Source: G964291335 sp964291335 (GTDB lineage Bacteria; Chloroflexota; Dehalococcoidia; Lucifugimonadales; UBA3495). Taken from it: 64,000 nt of DNA. A program made the position numbers and the translations under genes. Within the stretch, counting starts at the first letter, position 1; the number at the start of each line of letters is the position of its first letter. A model generated the notes under the pieces. That model did no database searches. It was not told the origin of the DNA and was given only the letters and a program-made list of their open reading frames with translations. Shown one piece after another: positions 8,790 through 17,407 of the stretch. Location: NCBI GenBank assembly GCA_964291335.2, contig OZ219748.1:2687836-2751835 (forward strand), in the 5' to 3' direction.

Positions 8790-8942
8790 GGAGTATCCCC
8801 AAAAAGCCGACGGGAAAGCCCCGGTCGGGATTCTCAACAAGATGCAGAACGCAACCCAAGCCCTTCAGCAAGCCGTCTCAAGCAACCCACCCACCGTCGC
8901 CCGGAACGAACTGCCGGACCTATGGCGTACAGGAGAAATAAC

Positions 8943-9677
8943 TTGGGAACCGTCACCATCCAGGTCGGCGACCCACAAGGCAACCGGTTCCAGGACCTTG
9001 ACCTCATCGTGGGTACCGGCTCAACCTACACTGCCGTACCCAGGTCTATTCTGGAAAACCTGGGCGTCCCGGTTCGCCGCTCATTGCCCTCGGAAACCGC
9101 CGACGGCCGCACAATACCGGTGGACGTCGGAACCACAATCATCAAAATCCAGGGCATCGAGATTCATACTCCGGTCATCTTTGCCGAAACCAACGAACCC
9201 GGCATCCTCGGCGTTGTATCACTGGAAGAAGCCACCCTGACCGTGGACTCCGCAACGCAACGCCTGGTACCCACCAAACTGCTTCGCTATCACGCGGAAA
9301 TGCAATCCATAACCTCCCCGCCCACTGCTGACATGCTCCGCAATGCTCTAACGGAGTTAAGAGAGGCATTGGAAAACGCCCCCAATGCGGAAATACCTGA
9401 ACCGGAACCCGCAATCGTTGAAGAAGCGCAGAGAATATTAAGAGAAATCCATAGGGCGGCGCCCCGAATCTACATGGTATCTCTCATGCCGGACGGGACC
9501 ATCGCCATCGATACCAGAGGCACGAAGCCGGACGGCGCTTTTATTACGCTGAGCAACAACGGAACCGCTTACTGCTCCAGAGAAACAGGCGGTAAACACT
9601 GGCGCAAAAAATACGCGAGGAGCGAGTGCCTGCCCGATCGCATCCTTCTGGACGAATTGAAAAGACTTGGACAGTAA
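8943..9677 (+). CDS. Retropepsin-like aspartic protease fold, catalytic Asp missing
   Basis: 244 aa. TTG start 8943 is chosen because AGGAGA lies 7 bases before it; the ATG at 8922 has no RBS. Residues about 1-120 follow the bacterial retropepsin pattern: LDLIVGTGSTYTAVPRSILENLG, a middle ADGRTIPVDVGTTII, and GILGVVSLEEATL. The usual D-T-G-[SA] triad reads G-T-G-S here (GGT instead of GAT/GAC), which should abolish protease chemistry. A distinct domain of ~110 aa follows (IYMVSLMPDGTIAIDT ... YCSRETGGKHW). It may be a binding domain or a mutated enzyme. Confidence 0.75.
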   Translation: MGTVTIQVGDPQGNRFQDLDLIVGTGSTYTAVPRSILENLGVPVRRSLPSETADGRTIPVDVGTTIIKIQGIEIHTPVIFAETNEPGILGVVSLEEATLTVDSATQRLVPTKLLRYHAEMQSITSPPTADMLRNALTELREALENAPNAEIPEPEPAIVEEAQRILREIHRAAPRIYMVSLMPDGTIAIDTRGTKPDGAFITLSNNGTAYCSRETGGKHWRKKYARSECLPDRILLDELKRLGQ

Positions 9678-9736
9678 AACATGCCATTGCCACACCTAAC
9701 CCGGCAGCGCAGCCCCTCTGTGGAGGAAACACAACA

Positions 9737-9973
9737 ATGAACACCGAGTTGCGCGAAGCGGCAGCCTCCCTGCACCACTCCATGGCAGAATTCCCCTGGT
9801 TGCGCGCCGTGGGCATCGGTCAGGTCGGAGATGCCGAAGGCCTGATTGTCTATGTCAGCCGGAACAGCCACAGGACGCAGCAGAATATCCCTGATACCTG
9901 GGAGGGATTCCCGGTATCCGTCCGGAGCATGTCCCGGCCAATGCCGGCGGAAGCACCGGAGAATGCATCATAA
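9737..9973 (+). CDS. Small hypothetical protein
   Basis: 78 aa, with GGAGGAAACACAACA before the ATG. The core AVGIGQVGDAEGLIVYVSR ... WEGFPVSVRSM is an alternating beta pattern like the first domain of some trypsin-like and carboxypeptidase-regulatory proteins. It follows the retropepsin-like gene after 59 bases in the same direction and may be co-transcribed. Function unknown. Confidence 0.6.
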   Translation: MNTELREAAASLHHSMAEFPWLRAVGIGQVGDAEGLIVYVSRNSHRTQQNIPDTWEGFPVSVRSMSRPMPAEAPENAS

Positions 9974-10044
9974 TCGTCCACTGGATCCACAATCACCGAC
10001 CAGACAAATCTTTAGCGCCCTGCTCAGCAACGAACGCCATGACG

Positions 10045-10195
10045 CCCTGGCTGATCGGAGGAATCACCGCGACTCATCCGTACTCCCGAGATATTTGACC
10101 CGTCCACCGGCAGCCGGATAAAATCGGATTCCATCACAAGCGACGAGCGGTGGAAAACATAACTGCTACTCCCGAACCCACTGGAAAATTCATGA
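10045..10195 (+). repeat. Direct repeat A, left copy, at the low-GC island edge
   Basis: Shares CTGGCTGATCGGA, a TTTGACC box, CAGCCGGATAAAATCGGAT and CCCGAACCCACTGGAAAATT with 15408-15583, in the same order and orientation. It sits immediately before the first low-GC gene. The right copy lies after the MNT-HEPN gene, so the pair brackets about 5.3 kb of foreign-looking genes. Confidence 0.8.
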
Positions 10196-10227
10196 ACGAA
10201 TAAGTCCCATAAGTTATTGAAGAGATC

Positions 10228-12225
10228 ATGTTAGACCAAACTACGCGATTTGAAGCCGAAGCACACACGACGCTGTGCGTGATGCTGAGGATAATTCAAG
10301 CCATCACAAGTAACGTTGTTGAGGACGAACTTGCACTCTTGGAAGAGCAACGACACCTTCTATTCCAGGGATTCACTGATAACCACGGCTTCGTTTTGGG
10401 ATACAGCGAGGTGATCCAAGCAAGCTTGATTAGCCTGATGGAACCGCTGATAGATCAACCGGAAGCCTTCGGGTACAAGGCTGATGAAGACCTGAAGAGA
10501 TGGTTCTTTCTCAGAGAAGGGGGTGCACAAGCGATTCCCGTAGTAACAGAGTCTTCGGACCAAGAACTTGCCAATATGCTGGCAACGATCAATGGCTTAG
10601 CCGCTGGTTGTCGTAGGGCCGGGAACCGGTGGGAGAAACTTACCGAGGTAATGCAGGACACGAACAAATTTGTACAAACCATCTTGGCATCGCTTCCTGA
10701 ATACCAAGTAGAATGCAAGAGAACAGACAGTAACTCAACGATCAGCGTATCCAACATCATCAAGCAAAGGGTTGCTGCTTGGCTAGCCGGCCCCCTCTGT
10801 GAGGGCAGTGCAATATCGAGCGCGGTCGAGTTCATCAACCCAGGAGGCACCAGATACTTCGCCGAAGAATGCTGGGAAGAAGAAATCATGCCGGACGTGC
10901 TTACGCCGATGGACGAAGACTATGGTATGTATATCCCCATGCTGCGCCAAGGTCACTCTTCGTATCCATTGGGAGTGCTAGTTGCGGTAGCAGTTGCAAT
11001 TACAGACCTGCTGGGAAGCCGCATTAGCAATACATTCCCATACTCGTTGAAAAGAGATAGCAAGATGCTAGACCAGTGTGTAAAGGCAAAACTAGACAGA
11101 TGCCTAAAATCCTACAAAAACGCGGAAAACCAAGTGTTAGTGCCAGGCAAAATTGCTCGAATCCCGACGCCAGCCGTGGCTACTCCACTTGAGTCAGTCT
11201 ACTGTCAACACAAAAGACTGAAAGCCATTCTAGGAAAGAATCGTCGATTGGTAGCGTCAGCTGACGAACTAAGCCCTGCACTGATTGAGCCTGTCCTGAA
11301 CGGGCTATCCTCGAGATTAGCTCTAAACGGACACGTCAACGTGCTATGGATACGTAGCATGCGAGACGATACTCCGTACACTAAAATCACAATTGCGCTG
11401 GAAATGCCATTAACAGGAATAGTCTCCGATCACTCCACGTGGTGGTGCTTCTATGGAGTAGCAGGCACGGGGACTTTTATCCCGGATATTATAAAATCAG
11501 AAGTCGCTATGGGACGTCTGCTGAACAAGTACAGACAGCATGTCAAAATTAAGGACATCGGACCGCTGGACGATGATCAGCTTATCAAGCTGCTGTCGCC
11601 TCACGGTTGGAACAAACTGCGAGCGGCCCACAAGCGCAATGTTGAAGCTAATGCCGCTCTGCGAGCGGCCCTTTCAGAAACGGTAACAGCCCTTTACATA
11701 AGCTCACGGGGGTACATCACAGTCCTTAACAATGTGAAACTGAGAAACCCCAACCGAGAGATCGACGCAGCAGGCGGCCGCCACCTCGATGGTGAAAATC
11801 AAATTCTGGTAGCGGAAGTGAAGGGACGATCAACGCACAATCAAGAGCTTCAGAGATCATATGAACGGTTTTGTGAACTAGTAGCCAAGTTACAGGAAAA
11901 ACCCGGAGAGCTTGCCGACCAACTCGGATTGCAAGGTAGCCCAACAACAGTAAAAGGAATCTACATCAGCTTGGGTAACGCGGAGAAATTCGAAATCCCG
12001 GAGCACAACGACGTCCAATTGTGGGGATTCGACAAATTCTGCAAGGAACTGAGAAGGGCACGAATTCCAATGCGATACGAAGAGCTCCTGAAGAAGGAGC
12101 TCATCGCACAGCTCGGTCCGACATTCGGCGACGACGATTGGATCATGATCCATCAAGATGCAGCTTCAGAAGACGCTACTGAAGGTATAAAAAAGGATGG
12201 CGCCACGTGTATTACGCGCCGTTGA
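10228..12225 (+). CDS. 665-aa protein with nuclease-like C-terminal domain
   Basis: Codon use and base composition are clearly more AT-rich than flanking genes, a sign of transfer. The N-terminal ~300 residues are largely helical and unrecognised. Around residues 505-545 REIDAAGGRHLDGENQ is followed by ILVAEVKGRS, which fits the D ... E-x-K core of a PD-(D/E)XK nuclease. The gene is directly upstream of the ubiquitin-like operon, 87 bases before its first gene and on the same strand. An effector or target role in that system is inferred. It could instead be a solitary restriction-like protein. Confidence 0.65.
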   Translation: MLDQTTRFEAEAHTTLCVMLRIIQAITSNVVEDELALLEEQRHLLFQGFTDNHGFVLGYSEVIQASLISLMEPLIDQPEAFGYKADEDLKRWFFLREGGAQAIPVVTESSDQELANMLATINGLAAGCRRAGNRWEKLTEVMQDTNKFVQTILASLPEYQVECKRTDSNSTISVSNIIKQRVAAWLAGPLCEGSAISSAVEFINPGGTRYFAEECWEEEIMPDVLTPMDEDYGMYIPMLRQGHSSYPLGVLVAVAVAITDLLGSRISNTFPYSLKRDSKMLDQCVKAKLDRCLKSYKNAENQVLVPGKIARIPTPAVATPLESVYCQHKRLKAILGKNRRLVASADELSPALIEPVLNGLSSRLALNGHVNVLWIRSMRDDTPYTKITIALEMPLTGIVSDHSTWWCFYGVAGTGTFIPDIIKSEVAMGRLLNKYRQHVKIKDIGPLDDDQLIKLLSPHGWNKLRAAHKRNVEANAALRAALSETVTALYISSRGYITVLNNVKLRNPNREIDAAGGRHLDGENQILVAEVKGRSTHNQELQRSYERFCELVAKLQEKPGELADQLGLQGSPTTVKGIYISLGNAEKFEIPEHNDVQLWGFDKFCKELRRARIPMRYEELLKKELIAQLGPTFGDDDWIMIHQDAASEDATEGIKKDGATCITRR

Positions 12226-12312
12226 TTTTCTAGCGATCCTTCTGATAGGCTACATTTAATGTACCCAAGTCGGCACTATCAATCATTGCAGAGACATTAA
12301 GGACAAAGAACT

Positions 12313-12561
12313 ATGAGCAATCCTACGGAAATCTACGTGAGCGGCAGGGAGTATAAGATCCCTGACGATTTCATCAGTTACGAAGAGGTAGTGGAGATCT
12401 GGAACAAACTGCACGCATCAGAGGACAAACACATCCTTGGCACCCCCGGTATAGACTATGAGGATGACGCAAAAGGTGAAGATGGGGTGCTATTACCGGG
12501 CAAGGGCATCAAGGTCAAGGACGGCACGAGTTTCTCGGTCGATCCAGAACATGTATCATAA
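12313..12561 (+). CDS. Bacterial ubiquitin-like protein (multiubiquitin-type domain)
   Basis: 82 aa. The order IYVSGREYKIPDD, ISYEEVVEIW, then a polar loop and GKGIKVKDGTSFSVDP matches single multiubiquitin-type beta-grasp domains (PF14452-like). The C terminus is short (PEHVS) and has no GG, unlike ubiquitin. In known bacterial operons such proteins are partners of E1-like ThiF enzymes, as the overlapping next gene shows here. AAGGACAAAGAACT precedes the ATG. Confidence 0.75.
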   Translation: MSNPTEIYVSGREYKIPDDFISYEEVVEIWNKLHASEDKHILGTPGIDYEDDAKGEDGVLLPGKGIKVKDGTSFSVDPEHVS

Positions 12562-13738
12562 AGAACGCCTCACTGCATTCGCCGAGCAAGTCGGATTCGA
12601 GATCAAGATCGAACCCGACATAATCCGAGCAGTCGGCGTTCCCTGTATCTTCAAAGGTGGACATCATGGGACCTGTACCATAGAAACGTCTTACGACTCT
12701 TCTACAGGGAAACCAGATTCATATATCGGGCAAGCATCCCATGCAGTCCGTATTACTACTGACGGAGGCTGCGACGGACGTGTTTATCAAGCTGATGGGA
12801 CCCCTATTGGGAACCTTATCAGCAGTGATGGAAATACTTGGTCAGAAATCTCGATTCAGAAAAGTACCCAAGTCAATTCAGAATCAGCTGAGTCTGCCAG
12901 AGATTTGATCTACCGCTATGCGAAGCAAATCGTTGGCGCTGCCTTTGCTGCTAGGTATTCTGAATCTGATCATCCCACTGTGCCTGACCCTTTCAACATA
13001 CCCAATACTTTCGAGGGCCGGGCAGCGATAGCACCAATCCAAGACCATGTCCGAGGTAAGCGCATTGCAATTATTGGATTAGGAGGAACCGGCGCCTATC
13101 TACTGGACCTCATAGCAAAAACGCCTGTGTCGGAAATCCATCTGTTGGATTCAGACTGTATTGAGCCACATACCCTCATGCGAGCTCCAGGAGGACCTAC
13201 CACTGAGGAGATTGAGCAAGTTCTAGCAGGCTCTTTGAGCAAAGTCGATTACTATCACACCAAGTACAAACCTCTTCGGAAAGGAATTCACCCACATCCT
13301 ATCCGAGTGGAAAACTCAGCGATGTTCGCTGAGTTCCTGTCAGAGCATCCTATTGATTATGCCTTCGTATGTATTGACCAACTGACCGATGGCGATACCT
13401 CGCGTCAAGATTTTGTGTACCATGCTCTCTCTGATGCAGGCATTCCATTTATAGATTCAGGTGTAAGCATAACTCTGGAAAATTGCACAGTTACAGGTAC
13501 CATTACGACAAGTTTCTATGAAGCAGGCTCTCATGTGTGGCAGAATGCCATACCGAACGCCAAGATTGCGGGCGATGTCCCAGGCTACCGTAACATCCAG
13601 CTTCCAGAGGTAAACGCGGCGGCTGCTACATTTGCACTTATGGAGTGGCGCCGACGCACTAATCAGTATGCACCAGAATCCCCTTCATTTCTGCATAAGT
13701 TCAGGATTGAGAAAGCTAAAATTCTCTACCCGAAATAA
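12551..13738 (+). CDS. E1-like ThiF adenylyltransferase with DUF6791-type N terminus
   Basis: 395 aa. The start ATG 12551 overlaps the stop of the ubiquitin-like gene, implying coupling. The nucleotide motif IAIIGLGGTGAYLLDLIAKT lies at about residues 170-189, followed by EIHLLDSDCIEPH and MRAPG, exactly the arrangement of E1-like proteins with an N-terminal DUF6791-type domain. The N-terminal half contains GVPCIFKGG and a HAVRI segment consistent with that domain, though shorter than usual. It should adenylate the C terminus of the ubiquitin-like protein. A separate E2 is not obvious. Confidence 0.85.
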   Translation: MYHKERLTAFAEQVGFEIKIEPDIIRAVGVPCIFKGGHHGTCTIETSYDSSTGKPDSYIGQASHAVRITTDGGCDGRVYQADGTPIGNLISSDGNTWSEISIQKSTQVNSESAESARDLIYRYAKQIVGAAFAARYSESDHPTVPDPFNIPNTFEGRAAIAPIQDHVRGKRIAIIGLGGTGAYLLDLIAKTPVSEIHLLDSDCIEPHTLMRAPGGPTTEEIEQVLAGSLSKVDYYHTKYKPLRKGIHPHPIRVENSAMFAEFLSEHPIDYAFVCIDQLTDGDTSRQDFVYHALSDAGIPFIDSGVSITLENCTVTGTITTSFYEAGSHVWQNAIPNAKIAGDVPGYRNIQLPEVNAAAATFALMEWRRRTNQYAPESPSFLHKFRIEKAKILYPK

Positions 13739-13756
13739 GTCGCGGAAGTTGCCTTA

Positions 13757-14164
13757 GTGAAGCTCCGTCCTATATTCGTGGAAGTATTACCTCCGTTACA
13801 CTCAATCAAGGACGGAGAACTTTGGATCAGCCACAAGCATAGAACAGTTAATCTACGTTGCCCATGTGGTTGTGGAGATCTAACAGTGCTATCACTCCAC
13901 CCCAGTCGATGGCACATATACTTTGATGGAAAATCCATCTCGTTGAAAGGCCCCACTGGGGGGTCTGTATGGGCCCGTTCCGGTTGTGGTAGTCACTACT
14001 TCATACGGAACAACACAGTTGTTTGGTTGCCTCGGATTGATAATCGTCTCAGCAAAACGTACGATGAAACCGAATTGACTCGCATGATTAGGGCAACTGC
14101 TCCACGGCATAATCTTGGTTCACTATTTCGGAGAATGTGGCGAGCGTTGTCAACTCGTAAATAA
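13757..14164 (+). CDS. DUF6527-like zinc-binding protein of the ubiquitin-like operon
   Basis: 135 aa. Features are GELWISHKHRTVNLRCPCGC, where C-x-C-G-C-G is the family hallmark, then SLHPSRWHIYFDGKSISL and GCGSHYFIRNNTVVWLP. These are the DUF6527 blocks, normally found beside E1/ubiquitin-like genes. The start at 13757 (GTG) lies 18 bases after the E1 stop. A role as zinc-binding adaptor or E2/E3-like partner is inferred from neighbourhood only. Confidence 0.75.
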   Translation: MKLRPIFVEVLPPLHSIKDGELWISHKHRTVNLRCPCGCGDLTVLSLHPSRWHIYFDGKSISLKGPTGGSVWARSGCGSHYFIRNNTVVWLPRIDNRLSKTYDETELTRMIRATAPRHNLGSLFRRMWRALSTRK

Positions 14165-14218
14165 CCGTCGCTGTAAAATGCACTTCACGAACTGACAAAA
14201 CTGAGAGGCCTGAATCTC

Positions 14219-15055
14219 ATGGACAAAGCTACTACCTCAAACTACGACCGGCGTACCGTGCCAGTTCTGGAAACCATCAGGGATATCATTGAACCGGCAG
14301 ACATTCTCCTGTTCGGCTCTCGGGCCAGAGGAGATTGGAACGATAACTCCGACATTGACATCCTGACCATCGCTGAATGGCAGCCGGATACCAAACGCAA
14401 GTACCAACAAGCTCTGCTGGATGGTCAGGCAAAGGCGTTGGAAATCTACGGTCATCAAGTCAAAATAGACTTGGTACGCTACAGCCCGGCCGATTTCGAG
14501 TACTACCGTCAGGCTAAAACACACCTGACTCATTCCGCTACCAGGGAAGGCATCAGTATGACCGGAGAAGCAACGGGCTGCGGGAACCGGTACCCAGAAC
14601 CGAAACCCAACAGATGGCCCGACGTTGAGCAGCGTTTCACCAACTATCAGCGTCAGGTGCTGGCCGCACAGAACAATTTAGACGCAGGTCTCGGCTACGA
14701 AGAAGTCGGCTACAATATGCAGCGTTGCTTGGAAAATGCACTGAAAGGTTTTCTTGCCTACCTGGAATTCAATGACGGGCAGGACAACAGATGGCAACAA
14801 ATCCATGACATCGGATTACTGCAAAATGCAGTTATGACCTTCGAACCAGGCCGACAGGCTCTCGGCAGCAACGATTTCTCGTTCCTCACCGACTACGCAA
14901 TTACCATCCCGTACCAGGGGGTTCAGGACCCTCTCCCCGACGAAGCCAGCGTTCTGGATCAAATCAAGGAAACAGTCCAGGAGATGATGCGATTTGTCGA
15001 AAACGACGCCGGTCTGGACCTGCCTCGGTACAGCCCACCGGGCCCCAGGAATTGA
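14219..15055 (+). CDS. MNT nucleotidyltransferase-HEPN fusion protein
   Basis: 278 aa. Residues about 15-75 hold LLFGSRARGDWNDNSD followed by IDIL, the G-S-x(n)-D-x-D site of minimal nucleotidyltransferases. After a linker, residues about 135-270 look like a HEPN helical domain (VLAAQNNLDAG ... NMQRCLENALKGFLAYLEF). MNT and HEPN usually form two-gene toxin-antitoxin pairs in which MNT AMPylates HEPN; here both are in one chain. A catalytic R-x(4-6)-H is not evident in the HEPN part. Confidence 0.85.
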   Translation: MDKATTSNYDRRTVPVLETIRDIIEPADILLFGSRARGDWNDNSDIDILTIAEWQPDTKRKYQQALLDGQAKALEIYGHQVKIDLVRYSPADFEYYRQAKTHLTHSATREGISMTGEATGCGNRYPEPKPNRWPDVEQRFTNYQRQVLAAQNNLDAGLGYEEVGYNMQRCLENALKGFLAYLEFNDGQDNRWQQIHDIGLLQNAVMTFEPGRQALGSNDFSFLTDYAITIPYQGVQDPLPDEASVLDQIKETVQEMMRFVENDAGLDLPRYSPPGPRN

Positions 15056-15156
15056 ACCGATTACTTCTCACCAGGCCACGCGGCTATACCGGCAGAAACT
15101 ATACACCCGTTCATTCATCAGCCATACTCTTTCCTGACACCCCTACTCGCCACAGT

Positions 15157-15245
15157 GAGCAAGCCAACTCTCCCACGACCAGCCGTAAAAACTGACACCA
15201 GGCAACGCAGTCAACGGCGGTGGGATGAACCCGTCATTCCTATGG
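15157..15245 (+). repeat. Direct repeat B, left copy
   Basis: Shares GAGCAAGCCAACTC, ACCAGCCGTAAAA and GAACCCGTCAT with 17320-17398 in the same order and orientation. The pair brackets the DUF433 gene, its decayed toxin and the 404-aa gene. The remaining 15246-15407 shows no gene. Confidence 0.7.
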
Positions 15246-15407
15246 AAAGAATCGGGGGACTTCATTGCTCGGCTTGAAACCTGATACCACCCGGCACAAC
15301 ATCCCGATTGGCATATCACTCTATGAAAATCATAAACTCCACCAAAATCGTGGACTGATACGAAGAAATGCAAATCCTTATAGCCCAAGACCCTGCGATG
15401 AACACCG

Positions 15408-15583
15408 TGGCACACTGGCTGATCGGAAGACACTCCCAAGATCAGCCAGACACTACTGCAACCCATGCCCGTTCTCCAGGATGTTTGACCACCCCACCGA
15501 CAGCCGGATAAAATCGGATCCCACCACAATACCGAGAGGCGGGAAATATAACTCTGCTCCCGAACCCACTGGAAAATTCAGAA
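15408..15583 (+). repeat. Direct repeat A, right copy
   Basis: Right partner of 10045-10195. The matching tail (CCCGAACCCACTGGAAAATT) ends 14 bases before the DUF433 start codon, as the left copy ends about 30 bases before the 665-aa gene. Each copy therefore acts as the immediate leader of a different gene. Confidence 0.8.
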
Positions 15584-15592
15584 GTAAACACC

Positions 15593-15841
15593 ATGCCTGA
15601 CAACCCGGAACTGCTCAAACGAATCACTGCCCGCCCCGACGTCTTCGGCGGCAAGCCGATTATCCGGGACATGCGAATATCCGTAGCTCTGATTCTCAGC
15701 CTGCTGAGCCAGGGACAAACTGCCGAAGAGCTACTGGAAGGATACCCCGAACTGGAGCCAGAAGACATTCGGGCCTGCATCGCCTATGCACATGCGGTAA
15801 TCGCCGGCGATCGTCTATCCACAATTCCGATTGTCGCATAG
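15593..15841 (+). CDS. DUF433 antitoxin
   Basis: 82 aa. ITARPDVFGGKPIIRDMRIS, then a helix pair SLLSQGQTAEELLEGYPEL and DIRACIAYA, are the DUF433 blocks (a winged-helix, VapB-like antitoxin). It is normally followed at once by a DUF5615 PIN-like toxin. Here that partner is a wreck (next entry), so this copy is probably an orphan antitoxin. Confidence 0.9.
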   Translation: MPDNPELLKRITARPDVFGGKPIIRDMRISVALILSLLSQGQTAEELLEGYPELEPEDIRACIAYAHAVIAGDRLSTIPIVA

Positions 15842-15990
15842 TAAGATTCCCGATTGACCTTTGCGCCGGCACAAGACTGGCCGAATGACTGCGCAATGCA
15901 GGGCATGATGTGATCGAAGCTTACAGTTCAGGCAAGGATCCCGACGATCTTGCTCTATGGTGAACGAGAATTATACGAGGAGCATGCTAT
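15841..15990 (+). pseudogene. Remnant of DUF5615 PIN-like toxin
   Basis: The frame overlapping the DUF433 stop reads RFPIDLCAGTRLAE, then TGA where Trp is expected, then LRNAGHDVIEAYSSGKDPDD and LALW before another stop. This is the N-terminal half of DUF5615 toxins, including the first acidic residue in the FxID motif. The rest is missing and replaced by the 404-aa gene. Loss of the toxin with its antitoxin kept is a stable end state for such pairs. Confidence 0.75.
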
Positions 15991-17171
15991 CGGTGAATGT
16001 AATAAGACGCAAACAGAAGGGAAGCAAGCAACATAACAGGCAAGTTAAACAACAGCGTACAAAACTTCTGCTACATAGTGGAGTTACTAGACGCAAGCTC
16101 GAAAAAACACTGAGCAGAATCAATCAGATCGACATATCAATGCGGAAAGCCAACCTCCAGTGCGAGGTGCCAACCACAAATCAACACCCTAAACACTCCC
16201 GTGAAATGAACAACTGCCACATCATAGGAAAAAGATGGCTTGAGAAAACTCGCTACAAAAAAACGACCTTGCTTTCATGGCGTACCAGCCCCAGGCAACT
16301 CGCAGAAATAATAGCAGATGTAGTTACTCGTATAGACAATACACCTCTTGAGCTCGGACCGATGCTGTTACCCCGATTAGATCGTTTTCCCCCACGACCT
16401 ACTCCTGACAAAGAATGCAAATACACAGTCGCCTGCCGAGCACACGACGGGGTAGCATACCTCAAAGTCGACGATCCCAACGCTGATCTCAACGATCCAG
16501 AAGTGCATTTCCAGCTCGGATTTAGGGCAATCTCGTCCTACGCAGCGTGGGCTGAAGGATGCAAGCTTTATTCTGAAGGCTATCTTAATAAAGCACTACT
16601 GAACAACAAAGTCCTAAGTCAAATTCCAGGACTAAGATCTGTTACATTAGACGGATATTACCGCGCTTGTCACAAGACAGTTGAAGAACAAGCTTTAACT
16701 AACGAACTTAATCAATGGCAAAATTTTTACATAACCTCAGACTATCGAGCTATAGCCACTGCCCGCTCCACTACTGAGGCAAGAATAGCCATGACCGGTT
16801 GTGGGTTCTGGGGACAATCATTCGGTAAACACATAGTCGGCACGGTGTTAACCGGCTACACCGATAATTTGACTGATACTACCCCAACGGAAATAATCCT
16901 CAGCTGTCGGAAATCGCAATTATTCCTCTATAAGCTACTGCAACCCTTACACCTACGGTTGAAAGCCCTTTTACTAGCACGAAAGATAAAGAGCAACAAA
17001 GGCATTAAAGCTATAGTTGATTTCGCCAGTGTGTGGGAATTTTTCTACGTAGCCGATAAAGACTACCGAACACACCTCAAAGCAAATGAAACCGAGTACA
17101 TTGAGGAAAAAGTAGCACAAACTAAGCTTAAATCCCTGATGGCTCCACCAATACACAAAACAGTAGCATAG
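15957..17171 (+). CDS. 404-aa unknown protein of low-GC origin
   Basis: AT-richer than the rest of the window. The first ~95 residues are strongly basic (RRKQKGSKQHNRQVKQQR), and the middle and end are mixed helix and strand. A second ATG at 15984 (LSVNVIRRKQ) is an alternative start. No RBS is convincing for either. It overlaps the decayed toxin, so it arrived by insertion or deletion there. No family is recognised. The basic N terminus suggests nucleic-acid contact, which is inference. Confidence 0.6.
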   Translation: MVNENYTRSMLSVNVIRRKQKGSKQHNRQVKQQRTKLLLHSGVTRRKLEKTLSRINQIDISMRKANLQCEVPTTNQHPKHSREMNNCHIIGKRWLEKTRYKKTTLLSWRTSPRQLAEIIADVVTRIDNTPLELGPMLLPRLDRFPPRPTPDKECKYTVACRAHDGVAYLKVDDPNADLNDPEVHFQLGFRAISSYAAWAEGCKLYSEGYLNKALLNNKVLSQIPGLRSVTLDGYYRACHKTVEEQALTNELNQWQNFYITSDYRAIATARSTTEARIAMTGCGFWGQSFGKHIVGTVLTGYTDNLTDTTPTEIILSCRKSQLFLYKLLQPLHLRLKALLLARKIKSNKGIKAIVDFASVWEFFYVADKDYRTHLKANETEYIEEKVAQTKLKSLMAPPIHKTVA

Positions 17172-17319
17172 GTGCCTCGTTCCTGTTCTCAGTGAGAACA
17201 AGTTACCAAGATTACTCTGCACACCAAGCTCGATACTATCTACTAACCTGCCTGCAAGGAAACCATCCCCTAGCTGATCGAAAATCCGTCCCAAGTAATT
17301 GACCAGCCAGAACAACACT

Positions 17320-17398
17320 ATAAGCAAGCCGACTCCCACGGCCAGCCGTAAAACCGACGCCGGTCAACGATGGTAGTCTGAACCCATCATCAACCGGG
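17320..17398 (+). repeat. Direct repeat B, right copy
   Basis: Right partner of 15157-15245 (AAGCAAGCCGACTC, GCCAGCCGTAAAA, GAACCCATCAT). It lies immediately before the methyltransferase start codon. Confidence 0.7.
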
Positions 17399-17407
17399 TT
17401 GAACGGC

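Noticed and set aside
10228..12225. Transposase or integrase as cause of the island
   Set aside because: No DDE, tyrosine- or serine-recombinase motif is seen in this or neighbouring genes.
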